A DNA stretch of 64,000 nucleotides from Bosea sp. PAMC 26642 (GTDB lineage: Bacteria; Pseudomonadota; Alphaproteobacteria; Rhizobiales; Beijerinckiaceae). Positions 19,780 to 29,287 of the stretch are shown in pieces. The position numbers and the translations under genes were made by a program. Under the pieces are notes generated by a model. The model did no database searches and was not told the origin of the DNA. It saw nothing but the letters and a program-made list of their open reading frames with translations. Location: contig NZ_CP014301.1 in NCBI RefSeq assembly GCF_001562255.1, positions 1,116,001 to 1,180,000 of the forward strand, read 5' to 3'. Within the stretch, counting starts at the first letter, position 1. Each line of letters begins with the position of its first letter.

Positions 19780-21584
19780 GAAGCACGCACCAGCATCGCG
19801 CCCGTCCAGGGGCGCAGGACGATGTCACTGGAGGCCTCGATGGTTTGGCTTGCCCAAATCGTCCGTGTGCCCGCCGAACCTCCCGATAGCCGCACCTCGT
19901 CTTCTCCGAAATTCGCTATGAAGCGCAGGCTGCCCATCAAAAAATCCCATTGAACCTCGATGGCCTCGGGTGCCGGTCGTTCCCATCGCGCGCCGCTGAA
20001 CCCGCTGGCGGTCAAGGGGGCGATGATCTCCCGCCTGAGGCGCAGCAACGCGCGGGTTTCGGCCAAGGCCTCCGAATGAGGGGAACGCTCGATCTCGTCC
20101 CAGTCGAGGCAGGATTGCGCAAAAGTTTGCGAAGCAGTCGGGTCGGGGAGCATGTCGTGCGCCGACTCGTCCTGAAAGATGCCGAAACCGGCGAATTCCC
20201 GCCGCCTTCCGTTGCGTACCGCTTCCGAAAGATCCAGATCGGCGAAATCGACAAAGTACTGGAAGGGAGCGGACGCCTGCCACTCCTCGCCCATAAACAG
20301 CAACGGGATCTGCGGCGACAGCAGAAGGCCGGCTCTGGCCAATTCCATTTTTTCAGGTGTCGTCAGCGCGCCGATGCGATCTCCAAATGCGCGGTTGCCG
20401 ACCTGGTCGTGATTTTGGAGAAAAGCGACGAAAGCCGTGGGCGGCAGATGGGTCGAGGGTTCTCCGCGCGCCATATTGTCGTGGCGGGAGATTTCCCCCT
20501 GATAGGCGAAGCCTTCGGCCAGACAGCGGCCGAGATGCGCAGCCGGATCGTCGTAGTCGCCATAGTAACCGTCTGCCTCCCCGGTCAGCAGGCGATGCCA
20601 GGCGTGGTGGATGTCGTCGTTCCACTGGGCGCTGTGCAAACGCGGAGCATGGTCGTCGTCGCGCTCGAGCCAGCGCGCCTGGTTGGCATTGTTCTCGAGC
20701 ACGAGGTGGATGTGGCGATCGGGCAAGTGGACGCGAATCCGTTCCCCGAGTTCTGCGATGAAGTGCTTTTCGCTATCGTCCGCGATGGCATGCACGGCAT
20801 CGAACCGCAGCCCATCGAAGTGATACTCTTCGAGCCAGTAAAGCGAATTGTGGATGAAGTAGTCGCGGACTGTGTCGGCCGCATCGCCGTCGAAGTTGAT
20901 CCCAGCCCCCCAGAGGGTCTCGTGCCGATCCGTGAAGAAGGTCTTTGCGTAGGCGGGCAGATAGTTCCCGGACGGGCCGAAATGGTTGTAAACGACATCG
21001 AGGAAAACCATCATTCCTCTATGGTGAGCCGCATCGACAAGCGCCTTCAGATCGTCAGGCGTTCCATAGGCATGATCGGGCGCGTAATGCAGCACGCCAT
21101 CGTAGCCCCAGTTCCGACTCCCTGGAAAATCCGCGATCGGGAGCAGCTCAAGCGCGGTGATGCCAAGATCGCTCAGGTATTCGAGCTTCTCCGCAAGGCC
21201 GGCAAAAGTGCCTTTCGGAGTGGCCGTTCCGACATGGGCCTCATAAAGAACCGTCTCTTCCCAGGGCCTGCCCTTCCACCCACCATCGCTCCACGCGAAC
21301 GCGAGAGGGTCTACGACGATGCTGGGGCCGCTCACATCCTCTGGCTGAAAACGCGAAGCGGGATCTGGAACATGAAGACCGCCGTCGATCCTGAAGAGGT
21401 AGCGCGTCCCGGCGCCCGCACCAGGCACATCCAACCGGTACCATCCCCGGTCTTCCGGGATCATGTCATCTTCGCGATCGTCCAGAACCAGCGATACCTT
21501 GTCGGCCGAAGGGGCCCATAGCGCAAACCGTGTGCCGTCATCGCTCAATTCGGCGCTAAACGGCATTTTGTAGGCCCGATGCAT
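19776..21584 (-). CDS. treZ: Malto-oligosyltrehalose trehalohydrolase
   Basis: Releases free trehalose from the TreY product; 602 aa, normal for the family. N-terminal CBM48-like domain (FALWAPSADKVSLVLDD), then a GH13 barrel with EAHVGTATPKGTF, the nucleophile in GLRFDAVHAIADDSEK near residue 262, and Glu in LVLENNANQARWLER near 297. The ATG at 21584 has AGGA about 9 bases upstream and starts the recognisable protein; the frame continues open far into the neighbouring ABC gene, which is a GC artefact. First gene of the treZ-treY operon. No debranching gene (treX/glgX) is seen nearby. Confidence 0.94.
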   Translation of the reverse strand: MHRAYKMPFSAELSDDGTRFALWAPSADKVSLVLDDREDDMIPEDRGWYRLDVPGAGAGTRYLFRIDGGLHVPDPASRFQPEDVSGPSIVVDPLAFAWSDGGWKGRPWEETVLYEAHVGTATPKGTFAGLAEKLEYLSDLGITALELLPIADFPGSRNWGYDGVLHYAPDHAYGTPDDLKALVDAAHHRGMMVFLDVVYNHFGPSGNYLPAYAKTFFTDRHETLWGAGINFDGDAADTVRDYFIHNSLYWLEEYHFDGLRFDAVHAIADDSEKHFIAELGERIRVHLPDRHIHLVLENNANQARWLERDDDHAPRLHSAQWNDDIHHAWHRLLTGEADGYYGDYDDPAAHLGRCLAEGFAYQGEISRHDNMARGEPSTHLPPTAFVAFLQNHDQVGNRAFGDRIGALTTPEKMELARAGLLLSPQIPLLFMGEEWQASAPFQYFVDFADLDLSEAVRNGRRREFAGFGIFQDESAHDMLPDPTASQTFAQSCLDWDEIERSPHSEALAETRALLRLRREIIAPLTASGFSGARWERPAPEAIEVQWDFLMGSLRFIANFGEDEVRLSGGSAGTRTIWASQTIEASSDIVLRPWTGAMLVRAS

Positions 21585-21700
21585 CCAACGTTTCCTGTTC
21601 GTGAGAATATCTCGGCGAGGAAACTCGGGGCGGCCTGCTTGGTTGCGTCGGCACTGGTCTTGATGACGCGGGCCGCCTGGCAGCTTCAGAATGAGCGGCC

Positions 21701-21716
21701 GCGGCTTTGCAGCCGC
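21701..21716 (-). terminator. Short stem-loop at the end of the first peptide ABC operon
   Basis: GCGGCT-TTGC-AGCCGC, a perfect 6-bp stem directly at the stop codon of the fused ATPase gene. On the reverse strand the stem is not followed by a clear T run, so intrinsic termination is only possible, not shown. Confidence 0.3.
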
Positions 21717-23530
21717 TACACGGCCTGCCGGACGAAGTGCCCCGGCTCCAATTCGACCAGTGCCTGAGCCGGTGCCCGCCAGTCGAGCGTGCGGATCGGG
21801 CTCGGAATTTCGTCGATCGCCAGTTCGCGCCGCAGGCCACGACGGGCAGGATCGGGCACCGGCACAGCCGAGAGCAGCTTGCGCGTATAGGGATGCAGCG
21901 GGTTGGCGAAGACAGCCTGGCGCGGGCCGAGTTCGACGATCTCGCCGAGATACATCACCGCGACGCGATGGCTGACGCGCTCCACCACCGCCATGTCGTG
22001 CGAGATGAACAGATAGGCCAGCCCGAACTCCGCCTGCAGGTCGAGCATCAGGTTCAGCACCTGCGCCTTGACCGAGACGTCGAGCGCCGAGACCGCCTCG
22101 TCGGCGACGACGAGTTTTGGCGAAAGCGCCAGCGCACGCGCGATCGCCAGCCGCTGGCGCTGGCCGCCGGAGAACTCGTGCGGATAGCGCACGCCCATTT
22201 CGGGCGTCAGGCCAACGCGGCGCATCAGCTCGGCCACGCGCTCCTTCGCCTCTGGGCCCCGTGCGAGCCCGTGCACCAGGATCGGTTCGGCGATGGCCGC
22301 GCCGACGCTCTTGCGCGGGTTCAAGGAGGCGAAAGGGTCCTGGAAGATCATCTGCATGTCGCGGCGGACATCGAGCAGGTCGCTTTTGCCGAGCCCGGTG
22401 ACGTCGCGCCCGCCGAAGCGGACCGTGCCGGCGGAAGGCTCGACCAGCCGCAGGATCGATCGTCCGGTCGTCGACTTCCCGCAGCCGGACTCTCCGACCA
22501 GCGCCAGCGTCTCGCCGCGCTGCAGCGTGAAGGAGACATCCTCGACCGCATGGACGCGACCGCGCAGCCGCCCGAGCAGGCCGCCGCGGATGCCAAAGCG
22601 CGTCGTCAGGCCGGAGACCTCGAGAAGCGGCGCCTCGCCGGCCTGCACCGTGTCGGCCGCTTCTGTGGGGACGCCCTGCACCTGCCCGTTGGCGGCGTCG
22701 ATCGCCGGAAAGCGGAGCGGCCTTCCATGCCCCTCCATGTCGCCGAGCTTGGGCACGGCCGCCAGCAGCGCCTTGGTGTAGCCGTGGACCGGCGCGTTGA
22801 AGACCTCGGACGATGGGCCGTCCTCGAGCTTGCGGCCCTTCCACATCACGACCACCCGGTCGGCAATCTCGGCGACGACGCCCATGTCATGCGTGATGAA
22901 GAGAACCGACATGCCCTCCTCGTCCTGCAGCGTCTTGATCAGTTCGAGAATCTGCGCCTGGATCGTCACGTCGAGCGCCGTCGTCGGCTCGTCGGCGATC
23001 AGCAGCTTCGGCCGGCAGGCGAGCGCGGTCGCGATCATCACGCGCTGGCGCATCCCGCCTGAAAGCTGGTGGGGATAGTTGGAAAAGCGCGCCTTGGCGG
23101 ACGGAATACGAACCTTCTCCAGCATCCGCAGCGCCTCGGCTTCCGCTGCCTTGCTGTCGAGGCCACGGTGATAGCGCAGCGCCTCGCAGATCTGGTAGCC
23201 GACGGTGAGCACCGGATTCAGGCTCGTCATCGGCTCCTGGAAGATCATCGCGATCTCGTTGCCGCGGACTTTCCGCATCTCCTCTTCGGACAGCGCTAGC
23301 AGGTCGCGGCCCTCCAGCGCGATCCTGCCCTGGATCCGGCCATTGGCGGCCGAGACCAGCCGCATGATCGAAAGTGCGGTGACGCTCTTGCCCGAGCCGG
23401 ATTCGCCGACGATCGCGACCGTCTCGCCCGGCGCCACCACAAAGCTCAGGTCCTCGATGGCCCAGCGCCACTGCCCGCCGATGCGGAAGGCGGTCTGGAG
23501 GTTCTCGACGGAAAGGACGGGGCCGCTCAT
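21716..23530 (-). CDS. Peptide-type ABC importer, fused double ATPase (DppD-DppF arrangement)
   Basis: 604-aa protein holding two complete ATPase domains in tandem, equivalent to DppD and DppF or to the single-chain GsiA. Domain 1: Walker [11 protein letters not shown] near residue 40, signature LSGGMRQRV, Walker [13 protein letters not shown]. Domain 2 from about residue 305: [40 protein letters not shown]. Each is followed by the oligopeptide-family C-terminal tail ([24 protein letters not shown]). The start overlaps the permease stop by 4 bp. It energises uptake of peptides or peptide-like compounds; the ligand is unknown. Confidence 0.93.
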   Translation of the reverse strand: MSGPVLSVENLQTAFRIGGQWRWAIEDLSFVVAPGETVAIVGESGSGKSVTALSIMRLVSAANGRIQGRIALEGRDLLALSEEEMRKVRGNEIAMIFQEPMTSLNPVLTVGYQICEALRYHRGLDSKAAEAEALRMLEKVRIPSAKARFSNYPHQLSGGMRQRVMIATALACRPKLLIADEPTTALDVTIQAQILELIKTLQDEEGMSVLFITHDMGVVAEIADRVVVMWKGRKLEDGPSSEVFNAPVHGYTKALLAAVPKLGDMEGHGRPLRFPAIDAANGQVQGVPTEAADTVQAGEAPLLEVSGLTTRFGIRGGLLGRLRGRVHAVEDVSFTLQRGETLALVGESGCGKSTTGRSILRLVEPSAGTVRFGGRDVTGLGKSDLLDVRRDMQMIFQDPFASLNPRKSVGAAIAEPILVHGLARGPEAKERVAELMRRVGLTPEMGVRYPHEFSGGQRQRLAIARALALSPKLVVADEAVSALDVSVKAQVLNLMLDLQAEFGLAYLFISHDMAVVERVSHRVAVMYLGEIVELGPRQAVFANPLHPYTRKLLSAVPVPDPARRGLRRELAIDEIPSPIRTLDWRAPAQALVELEPGHFVRQAV

Positions 23531-24417
23531 CGCTCGCCCTTCAGCTTGGGATCGATCGCGTCGCGCAGACCGTCGCCGAGGATGTTGAGGGCGAAGACGA
23601 TGATCAGGATGGCCAGACTCGGCGCCAGCACCAGCCAGTAGCTGTCCAGGATATTCTCGAAACCCTCCCGGATCATGCCTCCCCAGGTCGCGGTTGGCGG
23701 CTTGACGCCGAGCCCGATGAAGGCGAGCGAGGCCTCCGTGCGGATCGCATTGGCGAGCCAGAGCGAGCCCATGACGAGGATTTCGGGGAAGATGTTGGGC
23801 AGGATGTGTCGGCCCATGATCCGGATGTCGGAAAAGGCGAGCGCCCGGCCGGCCTCGATATAGTCGCGCTCCTTGACCGAGATCGTCGGAGCCCGGGCGA
23901 TGCGGGCGAAGGACGGGATCGACGTCAGTGCGATCGCGATGGTGATGTTCTCCATCGACGGGCCGAGCATGGCGACGAGGATCAGCCCGAGGATCAGCGA
24001 GGGGAAGGCGAGCAGGATGTCCATCGCCTGCATCACCACCACGTCGAATTTGCCGCCATACCAGCCGGCGAGAATCCCGATCAACGATCCCAGCACCAAG
24101 GCGATCACGGTCGAGGCGACACCGATGACGAGCGAGATGCGCGCGCCGTAGAGCAGGCGCGAGAAGATGTCGCGGCCGAAATAATCGGTCCCGAGATAGA
24201 AATTGTCATGCGGCGGCTGCAGCCGGGACAGGATGTTCTGTTCGAGCGGATCATGCGGCGCGATCAGAGGCGCAAGCACCGCCGCAAGGATCACAGCGAC
24301 GACGATGACGAGGCCGACCCAGGAGGTCTTGTTGGCGTTGAAGGCGCCGATCGTCGCCGTCAACCAGCGCAGGCGCAGGGCGGCCGTGGTGCTTGCATCA
24401 TGCACGGAGGCGCTCAT
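23527..24417 (-). CDS. Peptide-type ABC importer permease, DppC family
   Basis: 296-aa inner-membrane permease. The start ATG at 24417 overlaps the previous gene's stop (ATGA). N-terminal DppC region ([20 protein letters not shown]), then the [20 protein letters not shown] signature of the family, five to six membrane helices and the cytoplasmic EAA-type loop ([20 protein letters not shown]). The open frame continuing upstream to 25332 is antisense-like composition in the DppB gene and is not coding. Third gene of the dppABC-DF type operon. Confidence 0.93.
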   Translation of the reverse strand: MSASVHDASTTAALRLRWLTATIGAFNANKTSWVGLVIVVAVILAAVLAPLIAPHDPLEQNILSRLQPPHDNFYLGTDYFGRDIFSRLLYGARISLVIGVASTVIALVLGSLIGILAGWYGGKFDVVVMQAMDILLAFPSLILGLILVAMLGPSMENITIAIALTSIPSFARIARAPTISVKERDYIEAGRALAFSDIRIMGRHILPNIFPEILVMGSLWLANAIRTEASLAFIGLGVKPPTATWGGMIREGFENILDSYWLVLAPSLAILIIVFALNILGDGLRDAIDPKLKGER

Positions 24418-25352
24418 GACAGCTTCACCCTCGGATCGACCATCGCATAGGTCAGGTCGGTGGCGATGTTCACCAGCACCACGATCAGCGTGTAGATCAC
24501 CATCATGCCCTGCAGCATGGTGTAGTCGCGCTGGTTCAGCGCGCCCACGATGAGCTTGCCGAGGCCGGGCCGGTTGAAGACGATCTCGGTCAGCACCGAA
24601 TTGCCGATCAGGATGCCGAGATAGAGCCCGACGATCGTGATCACCGGGATCAGCGCGTTGCGCAGCGCATGCCGCCAGACCACGACGCGCCACGGCACGC
24701 CCTTGGCCCGGGCGCTGCGGACATAATCCTCCTGCATCACCTCCAGCATCGCAGAACGCGCGACGCGGGTGATGTAGGCCGCCATGATCAGCCCGAGATT
24801 GAGGGCCGGCAGCGCCATCGCCTGGAACCAAGCCGAGAGCGATCCCGAGCCGGCGCTGATCACGGGGAACCAGCGCAACATGATCGAGAACAGGATCAGC
24901 AGGATGATCGCCGAGACGAAGGGCGGGAAGGACAGGCCGAGCAGCGAGGCGATGCGCGTGACGTAGTCGGGCATGCGGTTGCGGTTGATCGCGGCCCAGA
25001 CACCGAGCGGGACGCCGATGGCGACGCCGATCAGCATCGAGACCAACGTCAGTTCCAGCGTCCAGGGCAGCACGGCGAGAATCTCCTGGATCACCGGCCG
25101 GCCGGTGACCAACGAGACGCCCCAGTCGCCCCGGATCGCGCCGGTGAGGAAGCTCCAGTATTGTTCGATCAGCGGCGCGTCGAGCCCGAGTCGGGTCCGC
25201 ATCGCGGCGATCGCGGTCGCGTCGGCCTGGTCGCCGAGGATCACCTGCGCCGGGTCGCCGGGCACGATCCGCACCACGACGAAGACGAGCGACAGCACCG
25301 CCAGCAGCGTGACGACCGCGAAGCCCAGACATTTGACGAGGAAGGCGCCCAT
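24414..25352 (-). CDS. Peptide-type ABC importer permease, DppB family
   Basis: 312-aa permease with the DppB N-terminal pattern: a first helix followed by RIVPGDPAQVILGDQAD and the LGLDAPLIEQYWSFL segment. The EAA loop is VRSARAKGVPWRVVVWRHAL and the C-terminus ends MVDPRVKLS, as is usual for the family. It is the first permease gene of the operon and is separated from the binding-protein gene by 183 bp that contain two inverted repeats. It pairs with the DppC-type protein, whose start it overlaps. Confidence 0.93.
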   Translation of the reverse strand: MGAFLVKCLGFAVVTLLAVLSLVFVVVRIVPGDPAQVILGDQADATAIAAMRTRLGLDAPLIEQYWSFLTGAIRGDWGVSLVTGRPVIQEILAVLPWTLELTLVSMLIGVAIGVPLGVWAAINRNRMPDYVTRIASLLGLSFPPFVSAIILLILFSIMLRWFPVISAGSGSLSAWFQAMALPALNLGLIMAAYITRVARSAMLEVMQEDYVRSARAKGVPWRVVVWRHALRNALIPVITIVGLYLGILIGNSVLTEIVFNRPGLGKLIVGALNQRDYTMLQGMMVIYTLIVVLVNIATDLTYAMVDPRVKLS

Positions 25353-25391
25353 GGTGCCGTCGGGTTGGAGGGCCGGGAATGCTAGCGCGTC

Positions 25392-25414
25392 ATGCTCGGG
25401 CTTGACCCGAGCAT
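25392..25414. repeat. Inverted repeat (CGTCATGCTCGGG family, short copy)
   Basis: ATGCTCGGG-CTTGA-CCCGAGCAT, perfect 9-bp arms. Read with its flank (GCGTCATGCTCGGG...CCCGAGCATCTCTT) it is the same element, in opposite orientation, as one half of the repeat at 30823-30896. It lies between a binding-protein gene and its permease gene. Confidence 0.8.
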
Positions 25415-25431
25415 CTCTTGTCGAAGTGGCC

Positions 25432-25521
25432 CGTCATTGCGAGGAGGCGAAGCCGACGAAGCAATCCAGGGTGGCGTGGAGTGCCGCGGCTCTGGATTGC
25501 TTCGCTCCGCTCGCAATGACG
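25432..25521. repeat. Inverted repeat (CGTCATTGCGAG family)
   Basis: Outer arms CGTCATTGCGAG and CTCGCAATGACG; inner arms GAAGCAATCCAG and CTGGATTGCTTC. The RNA would form one long hairpin of nearly 40-bp arms with small bulges. Palindromes of this look are scattered through many alphaproteobacterial genomes. Here it separates the binding-protein gene from the permease genes. Confidence 0.85.
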
Positions 25522-25535
25522 GACAGCGCTTCGCC

Positions 25536-27089
25536 TCACTTCGTGAAGCGCGTCGTCTCCAGCACCGGCGGCCCCAGGTTCAGAGACGCCTTGAGCTCGT
25601 AGCCGAGGTCGAGGCTGTCCTTGTAGGCCCAGAGCTGCATCATCTCGTTGACCGGAATCGCGCAGACCTGATCGATGATCTTCTTCTGCGCGGTCTTCCA
25701 GAGTTCGAGTTGCTTGGCCTTGTCGGTTTCCGAGCGCGCCGCATCGATCTCGGCATCGGCGACGTTGCAATGCGAGAAGTTGGTCACCGCGGTCGGCGTC
25801 TTCACGATCGCCCGCGAGTGGAAGAACTGCGACAGATAGACGTCCGCCACGGGGAAGCGCGCCGCCTGGAAATGCACGACCTGCGACAGATCCTGCCGGA
25901 TCTGCTGGTGGAAGGTCGCGTGCTCGACGGGCTGGATCTCCAGCGTGATGCCGGCCCGCTTCAGCAGCGCCTGCGTCGCCTCGGTGAAGCTCAGCATCGA
26001 GGGCAGCGTCGTGTTGATCGCCTTGATCGTCACGCCGTTGGGAAAGCCCGCCTCGGCCAGCAATGCCTTAGACTTGGCGAGGTCGAAAGGCAGCAGCGGC
26101 GCCTTCTCGTCGGTGCCGAGATAGCCCGACGGCACCACCGAAACGGACGGCCGCGAGATGTTCTTGCCGCGGAACTGCCAGATCGCGTTGCGATCGATCG
26201 CATGCGCGATGGCCTGGCGCACTTTCAGATTGTCCAGCGGCGGCTGGCTCATGTTGAGATGCAGAACCGACATCTCGGCCGGACCCATCGCCACCACCTT
26301 GACGCCGGGCAGGGCGGTCATGCGGTCGACCCAGGCCTGCTCCTGGCGGCCGATCATCATGTCGAGTTCGCCGGCCTGGAAGGCGAGATCGCGCGACGAA
26401 TCCGACGGAATGAAGCGATAGAGGATCTCGGTCAGCTTCGGCTTGCCGCGGAAGTAGTTCGGGTTGGCGGCGAGCTTGGCGTATTGCTGCGGCACGTATT
26501 CCTGGAACATGAACGGGCCGGTGCCGACCGGCTTCTTGGCGAAGCCTTCCTTGCCTAGCTCCTCGGCGGCCTTTTTGCAGACCATGTTGCCGCCATGGTA
26601 GTTCATCACGATACCCAGCAGGCTCGGGACCGCCTGCTTCAGCGTGATCTTGACCGTGTACTTGTCGGGCGCCTCGACCTTGTCGAAGGCCGAATAATCC
26701 GAGGAGAAGGCCGAGCTGTCCTTGCTGGCCGAGCGGCCCAGCGAATAGACCGCATCCTCCGAGGTGAACTCGCCATAGCCGTGATGGCACTGCACGCCCT
26801 GGCGCAGCTTGAAGGTCCATTCCTTGCCGTCGTTCGACGAGGTCCAGCTCTCGGCGAGGTCGGGCTCCATGAATTCCGGGGAAAGCTCTCCCGGCTTGAT
26901 CCGCACCAGCCCGTTGAACATCCACTGCAGCATCGCCTTGCCGGGCGTGCCGGAATTCAGATGCGGATCGAGCACGCCGGCATCCGAGCTTTGCATACCC
27001 ACGGTCAGCACCGTCTTCTGCGCCAGCGCCGGCGTCGCGAGCAATGCGCCGGCCAATGCGGCAGCGGCGATCAATCGGGTTTTCGTCAT
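25536..27089 (-). CDS. Peptide-type ABC substrate-binding protein
   Basis: Periplasmic binding protein of family 5 (DppA/OppA/NikA), 517 aa. Signal peptide MTKTRLIAAAALAGALLATP with an ALA-type cleavage site near residue 23. The mature domain shows GTPGKAMLQWMFNGLV, LAESWTSSNDGKEWTFKLR and the KPVGTGPFMFQEYV motif of the family. The ATG at 27089 has AGGGGA upstream. It is followed by two inverted repeats and then dppB-, dppC- and dppDF-type genes, so it is the binding component of that importer. A sigma-54-like box lies 62 bp upstream. Ligand unknown; the adjacent DadA-like oxidase suggests an amino-acid-like compound. Confidence 0.92.
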   Translation of the reverse strand: MTKTRLIAAAALAGALLATPALAQKTVLTVGMQSSDAGVLDPHLNSGTPGKAMLQWMFNGLVRIKPGELSPEFMEPDLAESWTSSNDGKEWTFKLRQGVQCHHGYGEFTSEDAVYSLGRSASKDSSAFSSDYSAFDKVEAPDKYTVKITLKQAVPSLLGIVMNYHGGNMVCKKAAEELGKEGFAKKPVGTGPFMFQEYVPQQYAKLAANPNYFRGKPKLTEILYRFIPSDSSRDLAFQAGELDMMIGRQEQAWVDRMTALPGVKVVAMGPAEMSVLHLNMSQPPLDNLKVRQAIAHAIDRNAIWQFRGKNISRPSVSVVPSGYLGTDEKAPLLPFDLAKSKALLAEAGFPNGVTIKAINTTLPSMLSFTEATQALLKRAGITLEIQPVEHATFHQQIRQDLSQVVHFQAARFPVADVYLSQFFHSRAIVKTPTAVTNFSHCNVADAEIDAARSETDKAKQLELWKTAQKKIIDQVCAIPVNEMMQLWAYKDSLDLGYELKASLNLGPPVLETTRFTK

Positions 27090-27151
27090 CGCAATTCCCC
27101 TGCTATTTTTCTTTAGGTCTCGATCAGCCCGGCGCGTTCGCCGGCCTGTCA

Positions 27152-27166
27152 GCAATTGGCGGGCCA
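27152..27166 (-). promoter_or_regulatory. Candidate sigma-54 promoter of the binding-protein gene
   Basis: On the reverse strand TGGCCCGCCAATTGC, followed by T. Compared with TGGCACRNNNNTTGCW there is one mismatch (A to C), and the essential GG-N10-GC is intact. It lies in the 83-bp gap after the SDR gene; transcription would start near 27140, giving a leader of about 50 bases. Confidence 0.45.
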
Positions 27167-27172
27167 AACCCG

Positions 27173-27886
27173 TCAGAGCATGTCCTCCAGCCGGCAATTC
27201 ACCAGCACTTCCGCGACTGATGCATTGTTGGGCAGCGCGAGCACCGTGGCAACCAGTTCGGCCAGATCGGCAGGCTGGGTCATGTCTTCGCGCGGCATGG
27301 CGTTGCTCGCGGCCGTCATGTCGGTGGGCACGAAGGAGGGGCATAAAGCCGTGGCCCTCACGCCCTTGTCCCAGGAGATCCGCCGCGCCGCATGGGTCAG
27401 CGCGATCATCGCATGCTTGGTCATGTTGTAGGCGATATTGTCGTTGCGCACGCGCTTGCCCGACATCGAGGCGATGTTGACGATGCGGCCGGTGCCGCTC
27501 GCCTCCAGATGGGGCAGGGCGTGATGGATCAGGTTGAGCGGCCCCTTGCAGTTCACCGCCCAGATCGCATCGAGCTCCGCTTCGTTGGGCGCGCGTAGCG
27601 TCATCGTCGAATGCATGCCGGCATTGTTGACCAGCCCGTCGATCCGGCCAAAACGCGCGACCGCCGCATCGACCCAGGGCCTGTGGCTCGCCCAGTCCTG
27701 CGCATCGTAGCGGGCGATGTGGATGCGGCCGGGCTCCCATGCCGCACTCAATTCCGTCAGCGCATCGAGATCGCGTCCGCCCAGGCTCAAGGCATAGCCG
27801 GCCTCATAGAGGCGCTGCGCGACGGCGCGGCCGATGCCGCGATTGGCACCGGAGATCAGGATCATGCGGCCGTCTGGAGTGAGCAT
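27173..27886 (-). CDS. SDR family NAD(P)-dependent oxidoreductase
   Basis: Short-chain dehydrogenase/reductase, 237 aa. Cofactor motif SGANRGIG (residues 12-19), NNAG (87-90), catalytic Ser 140, and YxxxK as Tyr 153 / Lys 157 (YNMTKHA) are all present, so it should be active. It lies 10 bp after the DadA-like oxidase and before the peptide-type importer operon on the same strand. It may reduce a keto product of that oxidase or oxidise an alcohol of the imported compound; this is inference. The substrate is not predictable. Confidence 0.88.
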   Translation of the reverse strand: MLTPDGRMILISGANRGIGRAVAQRLYEAGYALSLGGRDLDALTELSAAWEPGRIHIARYDAQDWASHRPWVDAAVARFGRIDGLVNNAGMHSTMTLRAPNEAELDAIWAVNCKGPLNLIHHALPHLEASGTGRIVNIASMSGKRVRNDNIAYNMTKHAMIALTHAARRISWDKGVRATALCPSFVPTDMTAASNAMPREDMTQPADLAELVATVLALPNNASVAEVLVNCRLEDML

Positions 27887-27896
27887 CCGGTGTCCT

Positions 27897-29054
27897 CTAG
27901 CCGTGCAGCGTCAGCGCAGGTGTGGCAGATCTGAGCCCCGCGAAACGCGCGAACCTGAACGGCGCGAGATCGAAGCGCGGCTGCCTGCCAAGCGCGAGAT
28001 CGGCGAGGATCTCGCCGGTGGCGGGGCCGATGCCGAAGCCATGCCCGGAGAAGCCGGCCGCCACGATCAAGCCCTCGATGCCGGTATGGCTGTCGAACGC
28101 CGGCAGCGCGTCCGGCGTCAGGTCGATCAGCCCGCCCCAGATCCGCGAAACGCCGGCCTCCGCCAAGGCCGGCAGCACCTGAGTCACCCGCTCGATCAGC
28201 CCGGCGATGACGACGGCGTGCGGCGCCAGCGCGTCGGGCGTCCAGGACGCCGGGTCGTGCAGCCAGTCGCCCCCGCCGGTGGTGATGCGCAGCCGCCCGT
28301 CGAGTTCCTGCCGGCCAGCGGCATCGGCATTGGCGACGCCGAAGACCTGAGCGAAGATCGCCGGCAGCGGCGCGGTCTGCAGCACCGAGACGAGCCTGAT
28401 CCTGAGCGGCAGGTCGAGCCCGAGCGGCGCCAGCAGCTCCGGCGCATGGACGCCCGTCGCGACGATCACGCGCCCCGCCGAAACGATCTCGCCGGTCGTC
28501 GTCTCGACCCCGGTCACGGCATTGCCCGAGGCGATCAGCGCGCGCACGCCGACGCCGTCGCGGATCACAGCGCCGTGTCGGGCGGCTGCCGCGGCGAAGG
28601 CGCGCGTCGCCGGGATCGGGTCGGCATGGCCGTCGCCATGGCAGAAGGAGGCGGCCAGGATCGAAGGGCCGATCGCCGGCGCGATCGCGCGGATCGCCGC
28701 ATTGTCGGGCAGATAGTCGATGTCGAGGCCGAGCGCGCGCTGCGAGACGACGAGGTCGCGGATCAGCTCGACCTCCGCCTCGGTCCGCGCCAGCCTGAGA
28801 TTGCCGTGCCGGCGATAGCCGGTCTGCGCATCGAGTTCCTCGTCGAGTCCGCTCCAGCGTTCGACCGCAGCCCTCGCCAGCGGCAGTTCCGCCGGGTCGC
28901 GGCCCGATTGCCTGACGCCGCCGAGCGTCCAGCCGGATGCCATCGCGGCCAGGCTGCGCGCCTCGAACAGCGTCACGGAATGCCCGGCGCGCGCGATCTC
29001 ATAGGCCGCCGCCGTGCCGCTGATCCCGCCTCCGACGATCACGACATCGGACAT
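27897..29054 (-). CDS. DadA-like FAD-dependent amine/D-amino-acid oxidoreductase
   Basis: 385-aa flavoprotein of the DAO family (glycine oxidase, sarcosine oxidase, D-amino-acid dehydrogenase). FAD motif VVIVGGGISGTAAAYEIARAG at the very N-terminus and the C-terminal GFSGHGFGIGPATGE segment that closes the FAD site. It is clearly paralogous to the gene at 30910-32232, which ends with GFSGHGFGIGPGAG. The ATG at 29054 directly starts the Rossmann strand; longer starts add unrelated residues. First gene of a run that continues into an SDR and a peptide-type importer, suggesting oxidation of the transported amine or amino-acid-like compound. Confidence 0.88.
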   Translation of the reverse strand: MSDVVIVGGGISGTAAAYEIARAGHSVTLFEARSLAAMASGWTLGGVRQSGRDPAELPLARAAVERWSGLDEELDAQTGYRRHGNLRLARTEAEVELIRDLVVSQRALGLDIDYLPDNAAIRAIAPAIGPSILAASFCHGDGHADPIPATRAFAAAAARHGAVIRDGVGVRALIASGNAVTGVETTTGEIVSAGRVIVATGVHAPELLAPLGLDLPLRIRLVSVLQTAPLPAIFAQVFGVANADAAGRQELDGRLRITTGGGDWLHDPASWTPDALAPHAVVIAGLIERVTQVLPALAEAGVSRIWGGLIDLTPDALPAFDSHTGIEGLIVAAGFSGHGFGIGPATGEILADLALGRQPRFDLAPFRFARFAGLRSATPALTLHG

Positions 29055-29287
29055 GGAATTACCGGCCCTCCCCAGCGCAAGACGACCTATACCGGTTGTG
29101 CCGGCAAAGGATGTCAAGCGCTGCTCCGGGTTGCGCCACTGGTCCGGCACACGCTTTCGACGCTGGCACACAAGATGCAAAGCGCTTCGATGCTCGAAGC
29201 CATAGCTCGCGGACGCAAAAGCCCTCGTCCTCCATTGACAGTGCGCTGCGCACCAATTCACCTTCCTGCCAGCCCCGGAGGATTGCC
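29055..29287. other. Divergent promoter region between an oxidase gene and an orphan binding-protein gene
   Basis: 233 bp with no gene. Forward signals: the sigma-54-like box at 29164-29178, a TTGACA at 29235-29240 without a good -10 hexamer, and a GTGCGC-T-GCGCAC palindrome at 29241-29253 just after it that could be an operator. Reverse signal: TTGACA at 29112-29117 with only a weak -10. Confidence 0.4.
29164..29178 (+). promoter_or_regulatory. Candidate sigma-54 promoter of the orphan binding-protein gene
   Basis: TGGCACACAAGATGC followed by A. One mismatch to TGGCACRNNNNTTGCW (T to A at the first base of TTGC); GG-N10-GC is kept. Transcription would start near 29190, about 98 bases before the ATG. 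Confidence 0.35.

Noticed and set aside
29235..29262. Sigma-70 promoter with TTGACA before the orphan binding-protein gene
   Set aside because: The -35 hexamer is perfect, but no acceptable -10 hexamer is found at 16-18 bp.
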